NCBI RefSeq assembly: GCF_003966975.1
Contig: NZ_AP018437.1
Location: 496,001 to 560,000 of the forward strand
DNA from: Pelolinea submarina
GTDB lineage: Bacteria; Chloroflexota; Anaerolineae; Anaerolineales; Anaerolineaceae
Reading direction: 5' to 3'
Length of the DNA: 64,000 bases
Below, one piece after another: positions 41,879-50,413 of the stretch. Position 1 is the first letter of the stretch. Each line of letters starts with the position of its first letter. The notes under the pieces are model-generated. The model ran no database searches and had not been told where the DNA came from. It worked only from the letters and a program-made list of their open reading frames with translations. Made by a program: the position numbers and the translations under genes.

Positions 41879-42721
41879 ATGGATTCCAAACTAAAAAAAG
41901 AATTACAGGCGAAATGCCTGGATGTCAAAAGAGACGTGATCTCAATAATCTACACAGCCGGGTCAGGCCATCCGGGCGGTTCTCTTTCCGCCGTGGAGAT
42001 CCTGACAGTCTTGTATTTTCAAGAAATGAAGATCAGGACGGAAGAACCCGCCTGGCCGGATCGGGACAAATTCATCCTTTCAAAAGGCCATGCCGCACCG
42101 CTCGTTTATGCCATTCTGGCCGAAAGGGGCTTTTTCCCCAAGACGGAGTTGGCGACTTTTAACGCGCCGGGCACCAATCTCCAGAAACACCTGGATATGC
42201 ATTTGGTGCCGGGTGTCGAGCTGTCCACCGGTTCACTTGGGCAGGGATTATCCGCCGGGATCGGCATGGCTTTGGCCGCGCGTCTGGATAAGCGGGATAG
42301 CCACGTGTACGTCCTGGTGGGGGATGGCGAACTGCAGGAGGGGCAGATTTGGGAAGCCGCCATGTCGGCTGCGCAATTCAAGGTGGATAACCTGATCGTT
42401 TTCCTGGACAAGAACAATTGCCAGGTGGACGGGTTCACAAGGGACATCTGCAATATCGATCCGGTGGATGAAAAATGGCAGTCGTTCGGATGGCACGTCC
42501 AAACGATCGACGGTCACGACCTCAGTCAGATCGAGGACGCAATTGTGAAGGCGAAATCCGTTCCGGGCAAACCGCACATCATTATCGCCAACACGATCAA
42601 AGGAAAAGGCATTTCTTATATGGAAAATAAACCGGAATGGCATGCGCGTGCCTTTACTGAAGAGGAATACAAGCAGGCCATGGAAGAGCTGTACCAGCAG
42701 GAAAGGGCGTTGCAGAAATGA
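41879..42721 (+). CDS. Transketolase, N-terminal subunit
   Basis: 280 aa, the thiamine-diphosphate-binding half of a two-subunit transketolase. The motifs are SGHPGGSLSAVEI, DKFILSKGHAAPL and GDGELQEGQIWEAAM, followed by FLDKNNCQVDG, which supplies the metal-binding N. The stop overlaps the next start by 4 nt, so subunits are made in equal amounts. It resembles the N-terminal half of the preceding single-chain enzyme and is probably an ancient paralog. Confidence 0.85.
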   Translation: MDSKLKKELQAKCLDVKRDVISIIYTAGSGHPGGSLSAVEILTVLYFQEMKIRTEEPAWPDRDKFILSKGHAAPLVYAILAERGFFPKTELATFNAPGTNLQKHLDMHLVPGVELSTGSLGQGLSAGIGMALAARLDKRDSHVYVLVGDGELQEGQIWEAAMSAAQFKVDNLIVFLDKNNCQVDGFTRDICNIDPVDEKWQSFGWHVQTIDGHDLSQIEDAIVKAKSVPGKPHIIIANTIKGKGISYMENKPEWHARAFTEEEYKQAMEELYQQERALQK

Positions 42722-43662
42722 ATTACCCCACACAACTACAACCATTCGGCCACGCGCTGGCTGAATTGGGCGCAATCGACGAACGGATCATCGTAATTGA
42801 TGCGGACCTGCAAAGGGCTACCGAGACCAATTTCTTCCAGGAGCAATATCCTGAACGCTATTTCGATGTGGGTATTGCCGAAGCCAATATGGTGGGTATC
42901 TCGGCGGGGCTGGCTTTATCCGGAAAGACTGTATTTTGCGGGACGTTTTCGTCATTTATTACGCAGCGGGTTTGCGATCAAGTGGTCATTTCGGTGGGTT
43001 ACTGCCGCTCCAACGTCAAATTGATCGGTGTGGAACCCGGCATTGCCTCCGGCCGGAATGGCGCGTCGCACCAGGCGCTGCTGGATATTGCCATCATGCG
43101 GGCCATTCCCGGCATGACGGTCTTCGACCCGGCGGATGCGATTGAGCTGCGCGCCATGCTTAAGTATCTGGCGGAAAACCCCGGCCCGGCTTATATGCGC
43201 GTGCCGCGCGGAAAAGTGCCGGTGATCTTTGATGAAACAACGTATCGCTTTGAGGCCGGCAAGGCTGCCATGCTGCGGGATGGGAAGGACGCTGCCATTA
43301 TTTCCGGCGGCATTCTTTTACCGGAAGCCATTCAGGCGGCTGAGAACCTGGCTGCGAAAGGCGTGCAGGCGCGCGTTCTGAATATGGGTAGCATCAAACC
43401 CATCGATAAGCAGGCCATCCTGGCTGCCGCGCGCGATACGGGCTGTATCGTTACGGCTGAGAATCACAGCAGCTACGGCGGTCTGGGCGGGGCGGTGGCC
43501 GAGATTGTCAGCCAGAATTGCCCTGTTCCTATGAGAATTCTGGGAATTGAAGACCGCTTTGGTGAAGTTGGCCCCAATGATTGGCTGCTGGCAAGGTTTG
43601 GACTCAACGCAGACGCTATTGAAAAGGCAGTTATCGAGACAATAGAAAAGAAAGGTCGATAG
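42718..43662 (+). CDS. Transketolase, C-terminal subunit
   Basis: 314 aa, the pyrimidine-binding half plus swivel domain. The catalytic Glu lies in VGIAEANMVGISAG, and the phosphate/acceptor loop in PGIASGRNGASHQALLDIAIMR. Overlaps the N-terminal subunit gene by 4 nt. A second cupin gene begins 5 nt after its stop, keeping the operon continuous. Split transketolases are known in degradation of apiose and of sulfoquinovose (family knowledge), so a non-standard sugar substrate is plausible here. Confidence 0.85.
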   Translation: MNYPTQLQPFGHALAELGAIDERIIVIDADLQRATETNFFQEQYPERYFDVGIAEANMVGISAGLALSGKTVFCGTFSSFITQRVCDQVVISVGYCRSNVKLIGVEPGIASGRNGASHQALLDIAIMRAIPGMTVFDPADAIELRAMLKYLAENPGPAYMRVPRGKVPVIFDETTYRFEAGKAAMLRDGKDAAIISGGILLPEAIQAAENLAAKGVQARVLNMGSIKPIDKQAILAAARDTGCIVTAENHSSYGGLGGAVAEIVSQNCPVPMRILGIEDRFGEVGPNDWLLARFGLNADAIEKAVIETIEKKGR

Positions 43663-43667
43663 AAATT

Positions 43668-44033
43668 ATGCAAAAACATACCATTCATGAAAACGAAATA
43701 GAGGCAGTACAACTCCCCGGCCGGGCTCACAAGATGATCATCGGGCCTAACAATTTCGGCCCGGCAGAGAAAATGTGTTTTGGCGTGGCGGATTTCCCGC
43801 CCATGAAGCACGCCCCCGCGCACGTACATGAAAGCCAGGAAGAGATCCTCTATGTTTTGACAGGCAAGGGAGAGTTCTATTTCGATGGTGTACCCGAGGA
43901 AGTGGAACCCGGAACCTGTGTATATGTACCGCAAAGCGTAACGCACAGCATCAATAACACCAGCGAAGATGTCCTGAAAGTCGTATATGTATTCTCGCCA
44001 CCCGTAGCGCAAGGCTCCTACGACAAAAAATGA
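43668..44033 (+). CDS. Cupin-domain protein (second in cluster)
   Basis: 121 aa, single cupin. Motif 1: APAHVHESQEEILYVLTG, with H-x-H and Glu. Motif 2: VYVPQSVTHSINN, with His. The ATGA overlap with the following epimerase-like gene indicates translational coupling. It shows little similarity to the first cupin beyond the fold. Probably a small-sugar isomerase or an accessory protein; not assigned. Confidence 0.75.
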   Translation: MQKHTIHENEIEAVQLPGRAHKMIIGPNNFGPAEKMCFGVADFPPMKHAPAHVHESQEEILYVLTGKGEFYFDGVPEEVEPGTCVYVPQSVTHSINNTSEDVLKVVYVFSPPVAQGSYDKK

Positions 44034-44824
44034 AACTAAGCTGGGCTACTCCTGAAATTGACGCATTGCCGCTTGAGCAGTGGGAGCGCGTATTTGCGTG
44101 GCTGGCTGAAAATGGCTATGCCGGTATCGAACCGATCATTTCCGGGGTTTACAAGACCCCGGAAGATGAAATCCTGAGCCTGCTGGATCGCTACCAGCTC
44201 AAGATCACCGGTTTCCGCACAGGCGGCATTGCCAAGGCTCATCATGTGGCCTTCAATGACCCTGGCGCGGAGGTCAGGCTTGAGGCGGTGGATCGGTTCA
44301 ATCAGGTGGTTCAATACGCGGCTGTTTACGGAAAACCCAAGATGCTGGTGGGGCTGATGCAGGGCATGTTGGCTGACGGTCAAGATATTGTTATTGCGAA
44401 AGAGCATATCCGCGAGTGTCTGGAAATCTGCTGCGATTACGCGCAAACCTACGCTATCGAGGTGGATTTGGAAGCGGTCAACCACAATGAGATCAACTAT
44501 CACAACACCGTGGCGGATGTGGCCGGTTTTATCCGAACGATGGGCAAAGATAACCTGCACCTGCTGATCGATACATACCACATGCATTTGGAAGAATCAT
44601 CCATCGAGCAAGCTGTGAATGCGGTGAAAGGCCAGATTGGCCATGTCCATCTGGCAGATAGCAATCATATGATCCCACCGACCGGAAGCTTTGATTTCCC
44701 CGCATTCTTCCGCTTGCTTTCCGATGCAGGCTACCATGGTACATATACCCTGGAGACGATGAGCGATATGACCGAAGAAAATATCACCCAAGCATCGCAA
44801 TACGTCCGAGGTTTGGTTAAATAA
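44030..44824 (+). CDS. Sugar-phosphate isomerase/epimerase (AP endonuclease 2-like TIM barrel)
   Basis: 264 aa, TIM barrel of the xylose-isomerase-like family. The metal ligands typical of this family are visible: Glu in EVDLEAVNH, Asp in LHLLIDTYHM, His in GHVHLADSNH, and Glu in GTYTLETM. It matches tagatose/psicose 3-epimerases and hydroxypyruvate isomerases in overall pattern. Coupled to the second cupin by a 4-nt overlap. It likely isomerises or epimerises the free sugar or a cleavage product before or after transketolase. Confidence 0.8.
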   Translation: MKLSWATPEIDALPLEQWERVFAWLAENGYAGIEPIISGVYKTPEDEILSLLDRYQLKITGFRTGGIAKAHHVAFNDPGAEVRLEAVDRFNQVVQYAAVYGKPKMLVGLMQGMLADGQDIVIAKEHIRECLEICCDYAQTYAIEVDLEAVNHNEINYHNTVADVAGFIRTMGKDNLHLLIDTYHMHLEESSIEQAVNAVKGQIGHVHLADSNHMIPPTGSFDFPAFFRLLSDAGYHGTYTLETMSDMTEENITQASQYVRGLVK

Positions 44825-44854
44825 TATTCTGTTAATCATTCTATTGAGTCGAAT

Positions 44855-45559
44855 ATGGTTAAATATACGTGGACGTTAATAAAGATGCCTGTATATAAAG
44901 AGTTATTGGAACAATTCAAGCTTGTTTTTTCCAGGCGCAATCCCATATTCGACTCTGTTATCCCACCGCTGCTGTTCATGCTCACGAATGCGCTCTATGG
45001 CCTGACGCCGGCGTTGTGGGTGGCTTTCGGCAGCAGCTTGCTGTTCACCCTGCTGCGCCTCATCCGGCGCCAGCGGTTTGGAAATGCGCTGTTGGGAGCC
45101 GGCGCAACTGCGCTGGCGGTAGGACTGGTTCTGTTGTTGAAGAGTGCCCAGGCTTTCTTCCTGCCCAGCCTGGTGAACGGCGCCCTGACGGTACTGGTGC
45201 TGCTGCTCAGTCTGGCTATCAAACGCCCGGCCGTAGCTTTCACCAGTTACCTCACGCGCCGCTGGCCGCTGCAATGGTATTGGCATGAACGCGTGCGCCC
45301 GGCCTATAGCGAAGTGACAGCCATCTGGGCGGTTTATTCCGCAATCAAACTGGCCTTTCAATACTATTTCTATCGGAATGCGCTAACCAATGCTCTGGCT
45401 ATATTCAACTTGGTCAGCGGTTGGCCGGCTCTGATCGTATTGCTGGTGGTCAGTTACCTGTATGGATTAAAACGTCTACGGCGGCTGGGCGGGCCGAGTG
45501 TGGATGAATTTAAAAATGATGCACCGCCGCCATGGCAGGGACAGCAGCGCGGATTTTAA
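44855..45559 (+). CDS. DUF3159-like membrane protein
   Basis: 234 aa, with about five hydrophobic helices. The sequence begins with a helical cytoplasmic part (LLEQFKLVFSRRNPIFDSVIPP), then GLTPALWVAFGSSLLFTLLRLIRRQRF, and ends in a polar tail with Gln and Pro. The pattern fits DUF3159, a membrane family of unknown function. Start codon uncertain: ATG 44855 or ATG 44885 (neither has a good ribosome-binding site). It seems an odd guest in a sugar cluster. Confidence 0.6.
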   Translation: MVKYTWTLIKMPVYKELLEQFKLVFSRRNPIFDSVIPPLLFMLTNALYGLTPALWVAFGSSLLFTLLRLIRRQRFGNALLGAGATALAVGLVLLLKSAQAFFLPSLVNGALTVLVLLLSLAIKRPAVAFTSYLTRRWPLQWYWHERVRPAYSEVTAIWAVYSAIKLAFQYYFYRNALTNALAIFNLVSGWPALIVLLVVSYLYGLKRLRRLGGPSVDEFKNDAPPPWQGQQRGF

Positions 45560-45586
45560 AAATCATATTAGAAAGTAAAGAAAGAT

Positions 45587-46975
45587 ATGAAAAATAATCT
45601 CTCGAATTTATCGAAAAAGGGATTGCTTTTTGCCGCCTTGCGGCACGAAGAAATGCCCCGCATTCCCTGGGTGCCATTCGCAGGCGTGCACGCCGGTTCG
45701 TTGAAGGGCTACAAAGCCGATCAGGTATTGACCGATAAAGAGAAGTTGATAGAGTCCCTTTTGGAAGTCAATCATCAATATGATCCTGACGGCCAGCCGG
45801 TGGTTTTCGATCTGCAGATCGAAGCCGAAATTCTAGGCTGCGACCTGGTTTGGGCGGAAAATGCGCCGCCATCCGTGGCTACCCATCCTTTGGCAAGCAC
45901 GCTGGAATTGCCAACCAGGCTGCCGGAGAAAACGGATGGGCGTCTACCGCTGGTTCTGGATGCCATGGCAAGCATGAAAACAGAGGTTGGCAGCCATACG
46001 GCTTTATATGGCCTGGTTACCGGACCGTTCACCCTGGCTTCCCATCTGCGCGGCACCGAAATCTTCATGGATATGTTCGACCATCCGGAATATTTACGCG
46101 GGTTGATTGCCTATACCACCCGGGTTGCTAAAAGGGTTTCCGAATATTACCTCGATGCGGGCATGGACATAATTGCCGTGGTGGATCCGTTGGTTTCGCA
46201 AATTTCACCCAAGCACTTCCGGAATTTCCTTTCGGAGGATTTTACCGGCCTTTTCAGTTTTATTCGCGAAAAAGGGGCGTTCTCATCCTTCTTCGTGTGC
46301 GGCGATGCCACCAAAAATGTCGAGGCAATGTGCCAGACAGCCCCGGATTGTATTGCAGTCGATGAAAATATCGATATGCTGGCAGCTAAACAGATTACCG
46401 ATCAATACGACATTACGCTGGAAGGGAATATTCCCCTGACCACCTGTATGCTGTTTGGAACCCAGCAGGATAACATGAAATATGTGCTGGATTTAATCGA
46501 TGCAATGTTCCCGGGAGACGTGCTTCCGAAGAACCTGATCATTTCACCCGGCTGCGATATGCCCTATGATGTTCCGGTGGACAATGTGGTGGGAACCATG
46601 CAGGCAATTCGGGAGCCGGAGACTGCGCGCTTGATGGTAGCGAATTATCAAAGCGGGGAAATTGACCTTGATCAGGTTAGCTTGCCTAATTACGAGCAGC
46701 TGGCAAAACCATTGATGGAAGTATTTACGCTTGATTCTGCGTCCTGCCCGGCTTGCGGCTATATGCTGAACGCCGCCACACGCGTTTTTACCGAATTGGC
46801 CGGCAGCGTGGATATGGTTGAATACAAAATCACCGAGCCAAAAAACGTCGCACGGATGCACAAAATGGGCGTGAAGAATCTGCCGAGTATTTTAATCAAT
46901 GGTCAGGTGAAGTTTTCATCTATCATTCCCAGTAATCGTGAACTGATTGATGCCCTGAAAGAAGCGATTAAATGA
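45587..46975 (+). CDS. UroD/MtaA-type protein fused to a thioredoxin-like domain
   Basis: 462 aa. The first 360 residues are a UroD/MtaA-type TIM barrel (GLVTGPFTLASHLRGTEIFMD, VVDPLVSQISPKHFRNFL, VDENIDML). Two cysteines are at the positions of MtaA zinc ligands (Cys238 in FVCGDAT and Cys323 in SPGCDMP), but the His of the His-x-Cys pair is Phe236. From about residue 380 a thioredoxin/glutaredoxin-like domain follows, with the redox pair C387-P-A-C390 (LDSASCPACGYMLNAA) and NLPSILING, the cis-Pro region. This fusion and the GTPase and corrinoid genes behind it suggest a methyl-transfer or redox-activation module. The GTPase start overlaps its stop by 4 nt. Confidence 0.75.
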   Translation: MKNNLSNLSKKGLLFAALRHEEMPRIPWVPFAGVHAGSLKGYKADQVLTDKEKLIESLLEVNHQYDPDGQPVVFDLQIEAEILGCDLVWAENAPPSVATHPLASTLELPTRLPEKTDGRLPLVLDAMASMKTEVGSHTALYGLVTGPFTLASHLRGTEIFMDMFDHPEYLRGLIAYTTRVAKRVSEYYLDAGMDIIAVVDPLVSQISPKHFRNFLSEDFTGLFSFIREKGAFSSFFVCGDATKNVEAMCQTAPDCIAVDENIDMLAAKQITDQYDITLEGNIPLTTCMLFGTQQDNMKYVLDLIDAMFPGDVLPKNLIISPGCDMPYDVPVDNVVGTMQAIREPETARLMVANYQSGEIDLDQVSLPNYEQLAKPLMEVFTLDSASCPACGYMLNAATRVFTELAGSVDMVEYKITEPKNVARMHKMGVKNLPSILINGQVKFSSIIPSNRELIDALKEAIK

Positions 46976-48075
46976 GATTGTACTTGGTGGGCGGTTTCCT
47001 GGGCAGTGGAAAGACAACAGCCATCACGCAAGCCGCGCAAATTTTCATCGAGCAGGGAAAACGGGTCGGGATTGTCACCAATGAGCAGGGCAAGCATCTT
47101 GTGGATACGGCTTTCCTGCGCTCTAAATCTTTACCGACTTTGGAGGTAACAGGTGGATGCATTTGCTGCCATCTGGATGACTTTAACGAGCGGGTGGATG
47201 AACTAACAGTCCGTTATCATCCGGACGTGATATTTGCCGAATCGGTTGGATCATGCGCTGACTTGGTTGCAACTGTGCTTAAGCCGCTAATGAAATTACG
47301 CGCTGATTTTGACCAACCGACAAGCCTGTCCGTGTTCACCGATGCGCGTCTTTTCTATCGCTACCTGAACGGGTTGGAGCTGCCTTTCAGTGAGGAAGTT
47401 ATTTATACCTACGAAAAACAATTGGAAGAGGGAGGTTTGATCGTAATCAACAAGAGCGACTTGTTGGATGAGAAAAAAACCGCGGAATTGCTGCCTTTGG
47501 CAGCGGCAAAATACCCTGGAAAAATTTTCCGGCTTCAAAATTCATTGAAAGCGAGTCAGGTTAAAGAATGGCTGGAGTTGCTGGATTCACCTGAAAGTTC
47601 CCAACCTCGGATTTCAATGGACATGGATTATGACCGGTATGCTTCAGGAGAAAAACGCTTTTGCTGGGTGGATCGCGAGATCAAAATTTCCGCGGATGAT
47701 CAGGAAAAGAAAATTCATTTGCTTAATATCATTCAAAGGATTTGCCGGAAATTATCCGGTCAGGCTTACTCGATTGCCCATCTAAAATTTTTGTTGGATG
47801 ACGGCCGGGAAAACATCAAATTCAATTTAACTGCATTGGACGATTTGGATTCCAAATTCGAGGGATTTTCAGATTCGCTGCGGGCTTTGAAAGGGTCCAC
47901 ATATTCCCTTCGGATCAACGCGATGATAGAAGGCCCCCTTGAAGCAATCGAAGAAAATATTGATACAATCATTAGCTCAGAATTAAATTCTGAAGGAATT
48001 GATTATTCTGTGCTATCCGGTTTTACCCGCGTTCCGGGTTATCCCAAACCCACAATGCGGATTGGAAACTCATAA
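46972..48075 (+). CDS. CobW/COG0523-family GTPase
   Basis: 367 aa. Walker A is GGFLGSGKTTA at the N-terminus and the guanine-specificity motif is NKSD. The metal-binding C63-I-C65-C66 lies in GGCICCHLDDF, just as in COG0523 proteins. The C-terminal part (from about 210) is shorter and unlike the classic CobW C-domain. COG0523 GTPases insert metals or help in cobalamin synthesis. Located between a MtaA-like and a corrinoid protein, it could deliver cobalt/zinc or activate the corrinoid enzyme (inference). Confidence 0.85.
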   Translation: MRLYLVGGFLGSGKTTAITQAAQIFIEQGKRVGIVTNEQGKHLVDTAFLRSKSLPTLEVTGGCICCHLDDFNERVDELTVRYHPDVIFAESVGSCADLVATVLKPLMKLRADFDQPTSLSVFTDARLFYRYLNGLELPFSEEVIYTYEKQLEEGGLIVINKSDLLDEKKTAELLPLAAAKYPGKIFRLQNSLKASQVKEWLELLDSPESSQPRISMDMDYDRYASGEKRFCWVDREIKISADDQEKKIHLLNIIQRICRKLSGQAYSIAHLKFLLDDGRENIKFNLTALDDLDSKFEGFSDSLRALKGSTYSLRINAMIEGPLEAIEENIDTIISSELNSEGIDYSVLSGFTRVPGYPKPTMRIGNS

Positions 48076-48090
48076 TTTCGGAGGAAAATA

Positions 48091-48726
48091 ATGTCAGCTA
48101 CTATTCAGGAAATTTATACGGGTGTTGTAGAAGGGGATCGCGATCAGGTGGTGGAAGCCGTTCAGCAGGCCCTCAACGAAGGCGATAGCGCGGAAACGAT
48201 TCTTAAGCAAGGTATGATGGCGGCCATGGGAGAAGTTGGCCGTTTATTTGAAGAAGGTGAGTATTTTGTGCCGGAATTGCTGGTCGCGGCGCGCGCCATG
48301 CAGGGCGGTATGGATATCCTGCGGCCGCTGCTGGTGGCGGAGGACGTTGAACCGGTCGGCAAGATCGTGATTGGCACGGTCAAGGGCGACCTGCACGATA
48401 TCGGCAAGAACCTGGTTTCTATGATGATGCAGGGAGCCGGCTTCGAAGTGACCGACCTGGGCACGGATGTCGCCCCGGAGAAATTCGTGGACGCGGTTAA
48501 GACCAGCGGCGCCAATCTGGTGGCTATGTCGGCGTTACTGACGACCACTATGGCCAATATGCCGGCTACTATCGCAGCTTTCGACCAGGCTGGAATACGC
48601 GACAAGGTCAAAATTATGATCGGCGGCGCGCCGGTCACCGATCAATTTGCGCAAAAAATTGGTGCGGATGGTTACGCACCGGATGCGAACCAGGCTGCCA
48701 GATTGGCATTGAGCCTGATTGCTTAA
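48091..48726 (+). CDS. Corrinoid (B12-binding) protein of methyltransferase type
   Basis: 211 aa, the size of MtaC/MtbC/MttC-type proteins. Residues 1-90 form the helical cap (GDSAETILKQGMMAAMGEVG, EGEYFVPELLVAARAM). The Rossmann domain carries GTVKGDLHDIGKNLV with His102, the cobalt ligand of the D-x-H-x-x-G motif. The conserved Ser/Thr pairs are in AMSALLTTTMANMP, and the C-terminal GGAPVT follows. It should carry a methyl group between a substrate-specific methyltransferase and an acceptor. No substrate-specific methyltransferase other than the UroD-like proteins is nearby. The stop codon overlaps that of the convergent YbaK gene (TTAA). Confidence 0.9.
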   Translation: MSATIQEIYTGVVEGDRDQVVEAVQQALNEGDSAETILKQGMMAAMGEVGRLFEEGEYFVPELLVAARAMQGGMDILRPLLVAEDVEPVGKIVIGTVKGDLHDIGKNLVSMMMQGAGFEVTDLGTDVAPEKFVDAVKTSGANLVAMSALLTTTMANMPATIAAFDQAGIRDKVKIMIGGAPVTDQFAQKIGADGYAPDANQAARLALSLIA

Positions 48727-49190
48727 TTTACGGCAATTACCGTTCCATTAGTTAGCGGCTGCAGCATGCGGCTTTCCAGTTGGAAGACGGAAAATGGCAT
48801 GCCTGCAGCTGCCCATACTTCATCGTAGGCCAGCAGGTCCTGGTCGATGTAGGTTTCCATTTTGGTATCGTGCGCCACCGGCGGAACGCCGCCGATGGAA
48901 AAACCAGTTACTTTCTTTACAAAATCCGCATCCGCTTTCTTGATTTCGATTTTCAACTCGCGGGCGACTTTTTCGACATCCAGGTTATTCTTTCCGCTGA
49001 CCAAAAAAAGCAGTCCCTGATCTTTATTGCGGAAAACCAACGATTTGACGATTTGACCAATTTCGCAGCCGATGGCGTTGGCTGCTTCCTGGGCCGTCTT
49101 GGTGCTCTCGGAATATTCCAGAATATCCACTTTGAGTCCAAATTGCTGCAGGTATTCTTGTACGATTTTAGATTTCTTTGTCAGTGCCAT
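48723..49190 (-). CDS. YbaK/EbsC-type aminoacyl-tRNA deacylase
   Basis: 155 aa, the trans-editing (ProX/YbaK) fold that clears mischarged tRNA. Residues TAQEAANAIGCEIGQIVKSLVFR and GFSIGGVPPVAHDT are the family's motifs; the catalytic Lys and the GxxPP loop are visible. The start at 49190 follows AGAGGA, and the frame is open 18 codons upstream. It runs against the corrinoid gene, and the two stop codons share a TTAA palindrome, so there is no space for a terminator between them. Confidence 0.85.
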   Translation of the reverse strand: MALTKKSKIVQEYLQQFGLKVDILEYSESTKTAQEAANAIGCEIGQIVKSLVFRNKDQGLLFLVSGKNNLDVEKVARELKIEIKKADADFVKKVTGFSIGGVPPVAHDTKMETYIDQDLLAYDEVWAAAGMPFSVFQLESRMLQPLTNGTVIAVN

Positions 49191-49288
49191 TGTTTGATCC
49201 TCTAGGTTGTAGTCCAAATTGGAGTTTATTATACTCAAAACCATTTAAACCAAAAACCGCTGCCAATAAGCAGCGGTTTGGACAAGAG

Positions 49289-49377
49289 CGGGGAGGGAGG
49301 GATTCGAACCCTCGGTCGAGTTTAACCCCGACAACCACTTAGCAGGCGGTCCCAATCGTCCACTCTGGCACCTCCCC
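49289..49377 (-). tRNA. tRNA-Ser (anticodon GCU)
   Basis: Class II tRNA with a long variable arm, 89 nt. Acceptor GGGGAGG pairs with CCTCCCC, the T arm has GAGGGTTCGAATCCCTC, and the anticodon loop CTGCTAA gives GCU (minus strand, anticodon at 49341-49343). No encoded CCA. Confidence 0.95.
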
Positions 49378-49402
49378 AAGACTAGAATTTTGATGGCTAA
49401 GG

Positions 49403-49491
49403 CGGAGGGAGAGGGATTCGAACCCACGGTGAAGCTTTCGCCCCACACCTGTTTTCAAGACAGGCGCCTTAAGCCACTCGGCCATCCCTCC
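49403..49491 (-). tRNA. tRNA-Ser (anticodon UGA)
   Basis: Second class II tRNA, 89 nt, 25 nt from the first one. Acceptor GGAGGGA with TCCCTCC, anticodon loop CTTGAAA giving UGA (49455-49457 on the plus strand reads TCA), and T arm GTGGGTTCGAATCCC. No encoded CCA. The two tRNA-Ser genes are probably cotranscribed. Confidence 0.95.
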
Positions 49492-49549
49492 TGGTCATCA
49501 ACTCCAGCAAGGATAAAAATTTTAACACAAAATGCTGTATAAGGCAGTA

Positions 49550-50404
49550 TTAAGTTTTTTTCTTTTTTAAGTCCGCGGGAATCCGAATGACGATTACCGA
49601 GGCATTATCATGGCCGCCTTTTTTCAAGGCGCAGAAGACCAACCGCTTGGCGGATTGATCCCAATTGCGTTTCAGCAGGTTTTCTTTGATCTCTTCGTCC
49701 GTCAGCAAGTCGCTGATGCCGTCGCTGTTCAATAACAGTATGTCGCCGGCCTCCAGATTCATGCCCTGCAAATTTCGCATTTCCTCTGCTGACTTAGTGC
49801 CGCTTAACCGGATGCGCAAATCAACTTGGATGGGTTCTGTGGATCCCAGGTAGCGAATAAGAACATGCGCCAGGGGATGCGATCGGGAGATTTTCGTGCT
49901 GCCTGAAAGCCCACCTTCGGATAACTCTTCCAGCCAGGTGTGATCGAAGGTGAGTTGGCTGATTTCGCGATTGCGCAGCAGATATAAGCGCGAATCGCCG
50001 ATATTGGCCATGTACAGCTTCCGCCCGATAATCAACGCGCTCACGCAGGTGGTGCCCATCCCTTTTTGGCTTTCATTGTCCTGTGACTGTTGGACGATCT
50101 CCTGGTTGGCGCGGATAAAGGCTTCTTCCAGAAGGCTCTCCGGATGGTCGAGGTTTTCGCAAGCCTGCACGCTGGCAGCGATGCTGTCCACCGCGATGCA
50201 CGAAGCTACCTCTCCGGCCCGGTGCCCGCCGACGCCGTCCGCCAGGATTGCCAGCAGGACTGATTGTGCGTTTGTCTGAACGGTCCGGAAGGACTTTACC
50301 AGGATGTGATCCTCGTTGTTTTCTCGCACCAATCCCCTATGGCTGAATTCCACAATTTCCAGGTGAGTTGCACTGTCTGGCTGCAGGCATGATTCTGTAT
50401 CCAT
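49550..50404 (-). CDS. PP2C-family protein serine/threonine phosphatase
   Basis: 284 aa. The PPM-type metal sites are visible: HRGLVRENNEDHI near residue 20, LLAILADGVGGHRAGEVAS near 55, LYMANIGDSRLYLLRN in the middle, and KKGGHDNASVIVIRI at the end. All key aspartates of bacterial PP2C phosphatases are present. It lies 9 nt after the FHA protein gene, so both are cotranscribed. The FHA domain would bind phosphothreonine and the phosphatase would reverse the signal. No matching Ser/Thr kinase is in the window. Confidence 0.9.
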   Translation of the reverse strand: MDTESCLQPDSATHLEIVEFSHRGLVRENNEDHILVKSFRTVQTNAQSVLLAILADGVGGHRAGEVASCIAVDSIAASVQACENLDHPESLLEEAFIRANQEIVQQSQDNESQKGMGTTCVSALIIGRKLYMANIGDSRLYLLRNREISQLTFDHTWLEELSEGGLSGSTKISRSHPLAHVLIRYLGSTEPIQVDLRIRLSGTKSAEEMRNLQGMNLEAGDILLLNSDGISDLLTDEEIKENLLKRNWDQSAKRLVFCALKKGGHDNASVIVIRIPADLKKKKT

Positions 50405-50413
50405 CTTCGCCTT

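Noticed and set aside
45560..45586. Cobalamin riboswitch before the corrinoid module
   Set aside because: The space before the MtaA-like gene is only 27 nt, and I saw no B12-box-like sequence upstream of the cluster.
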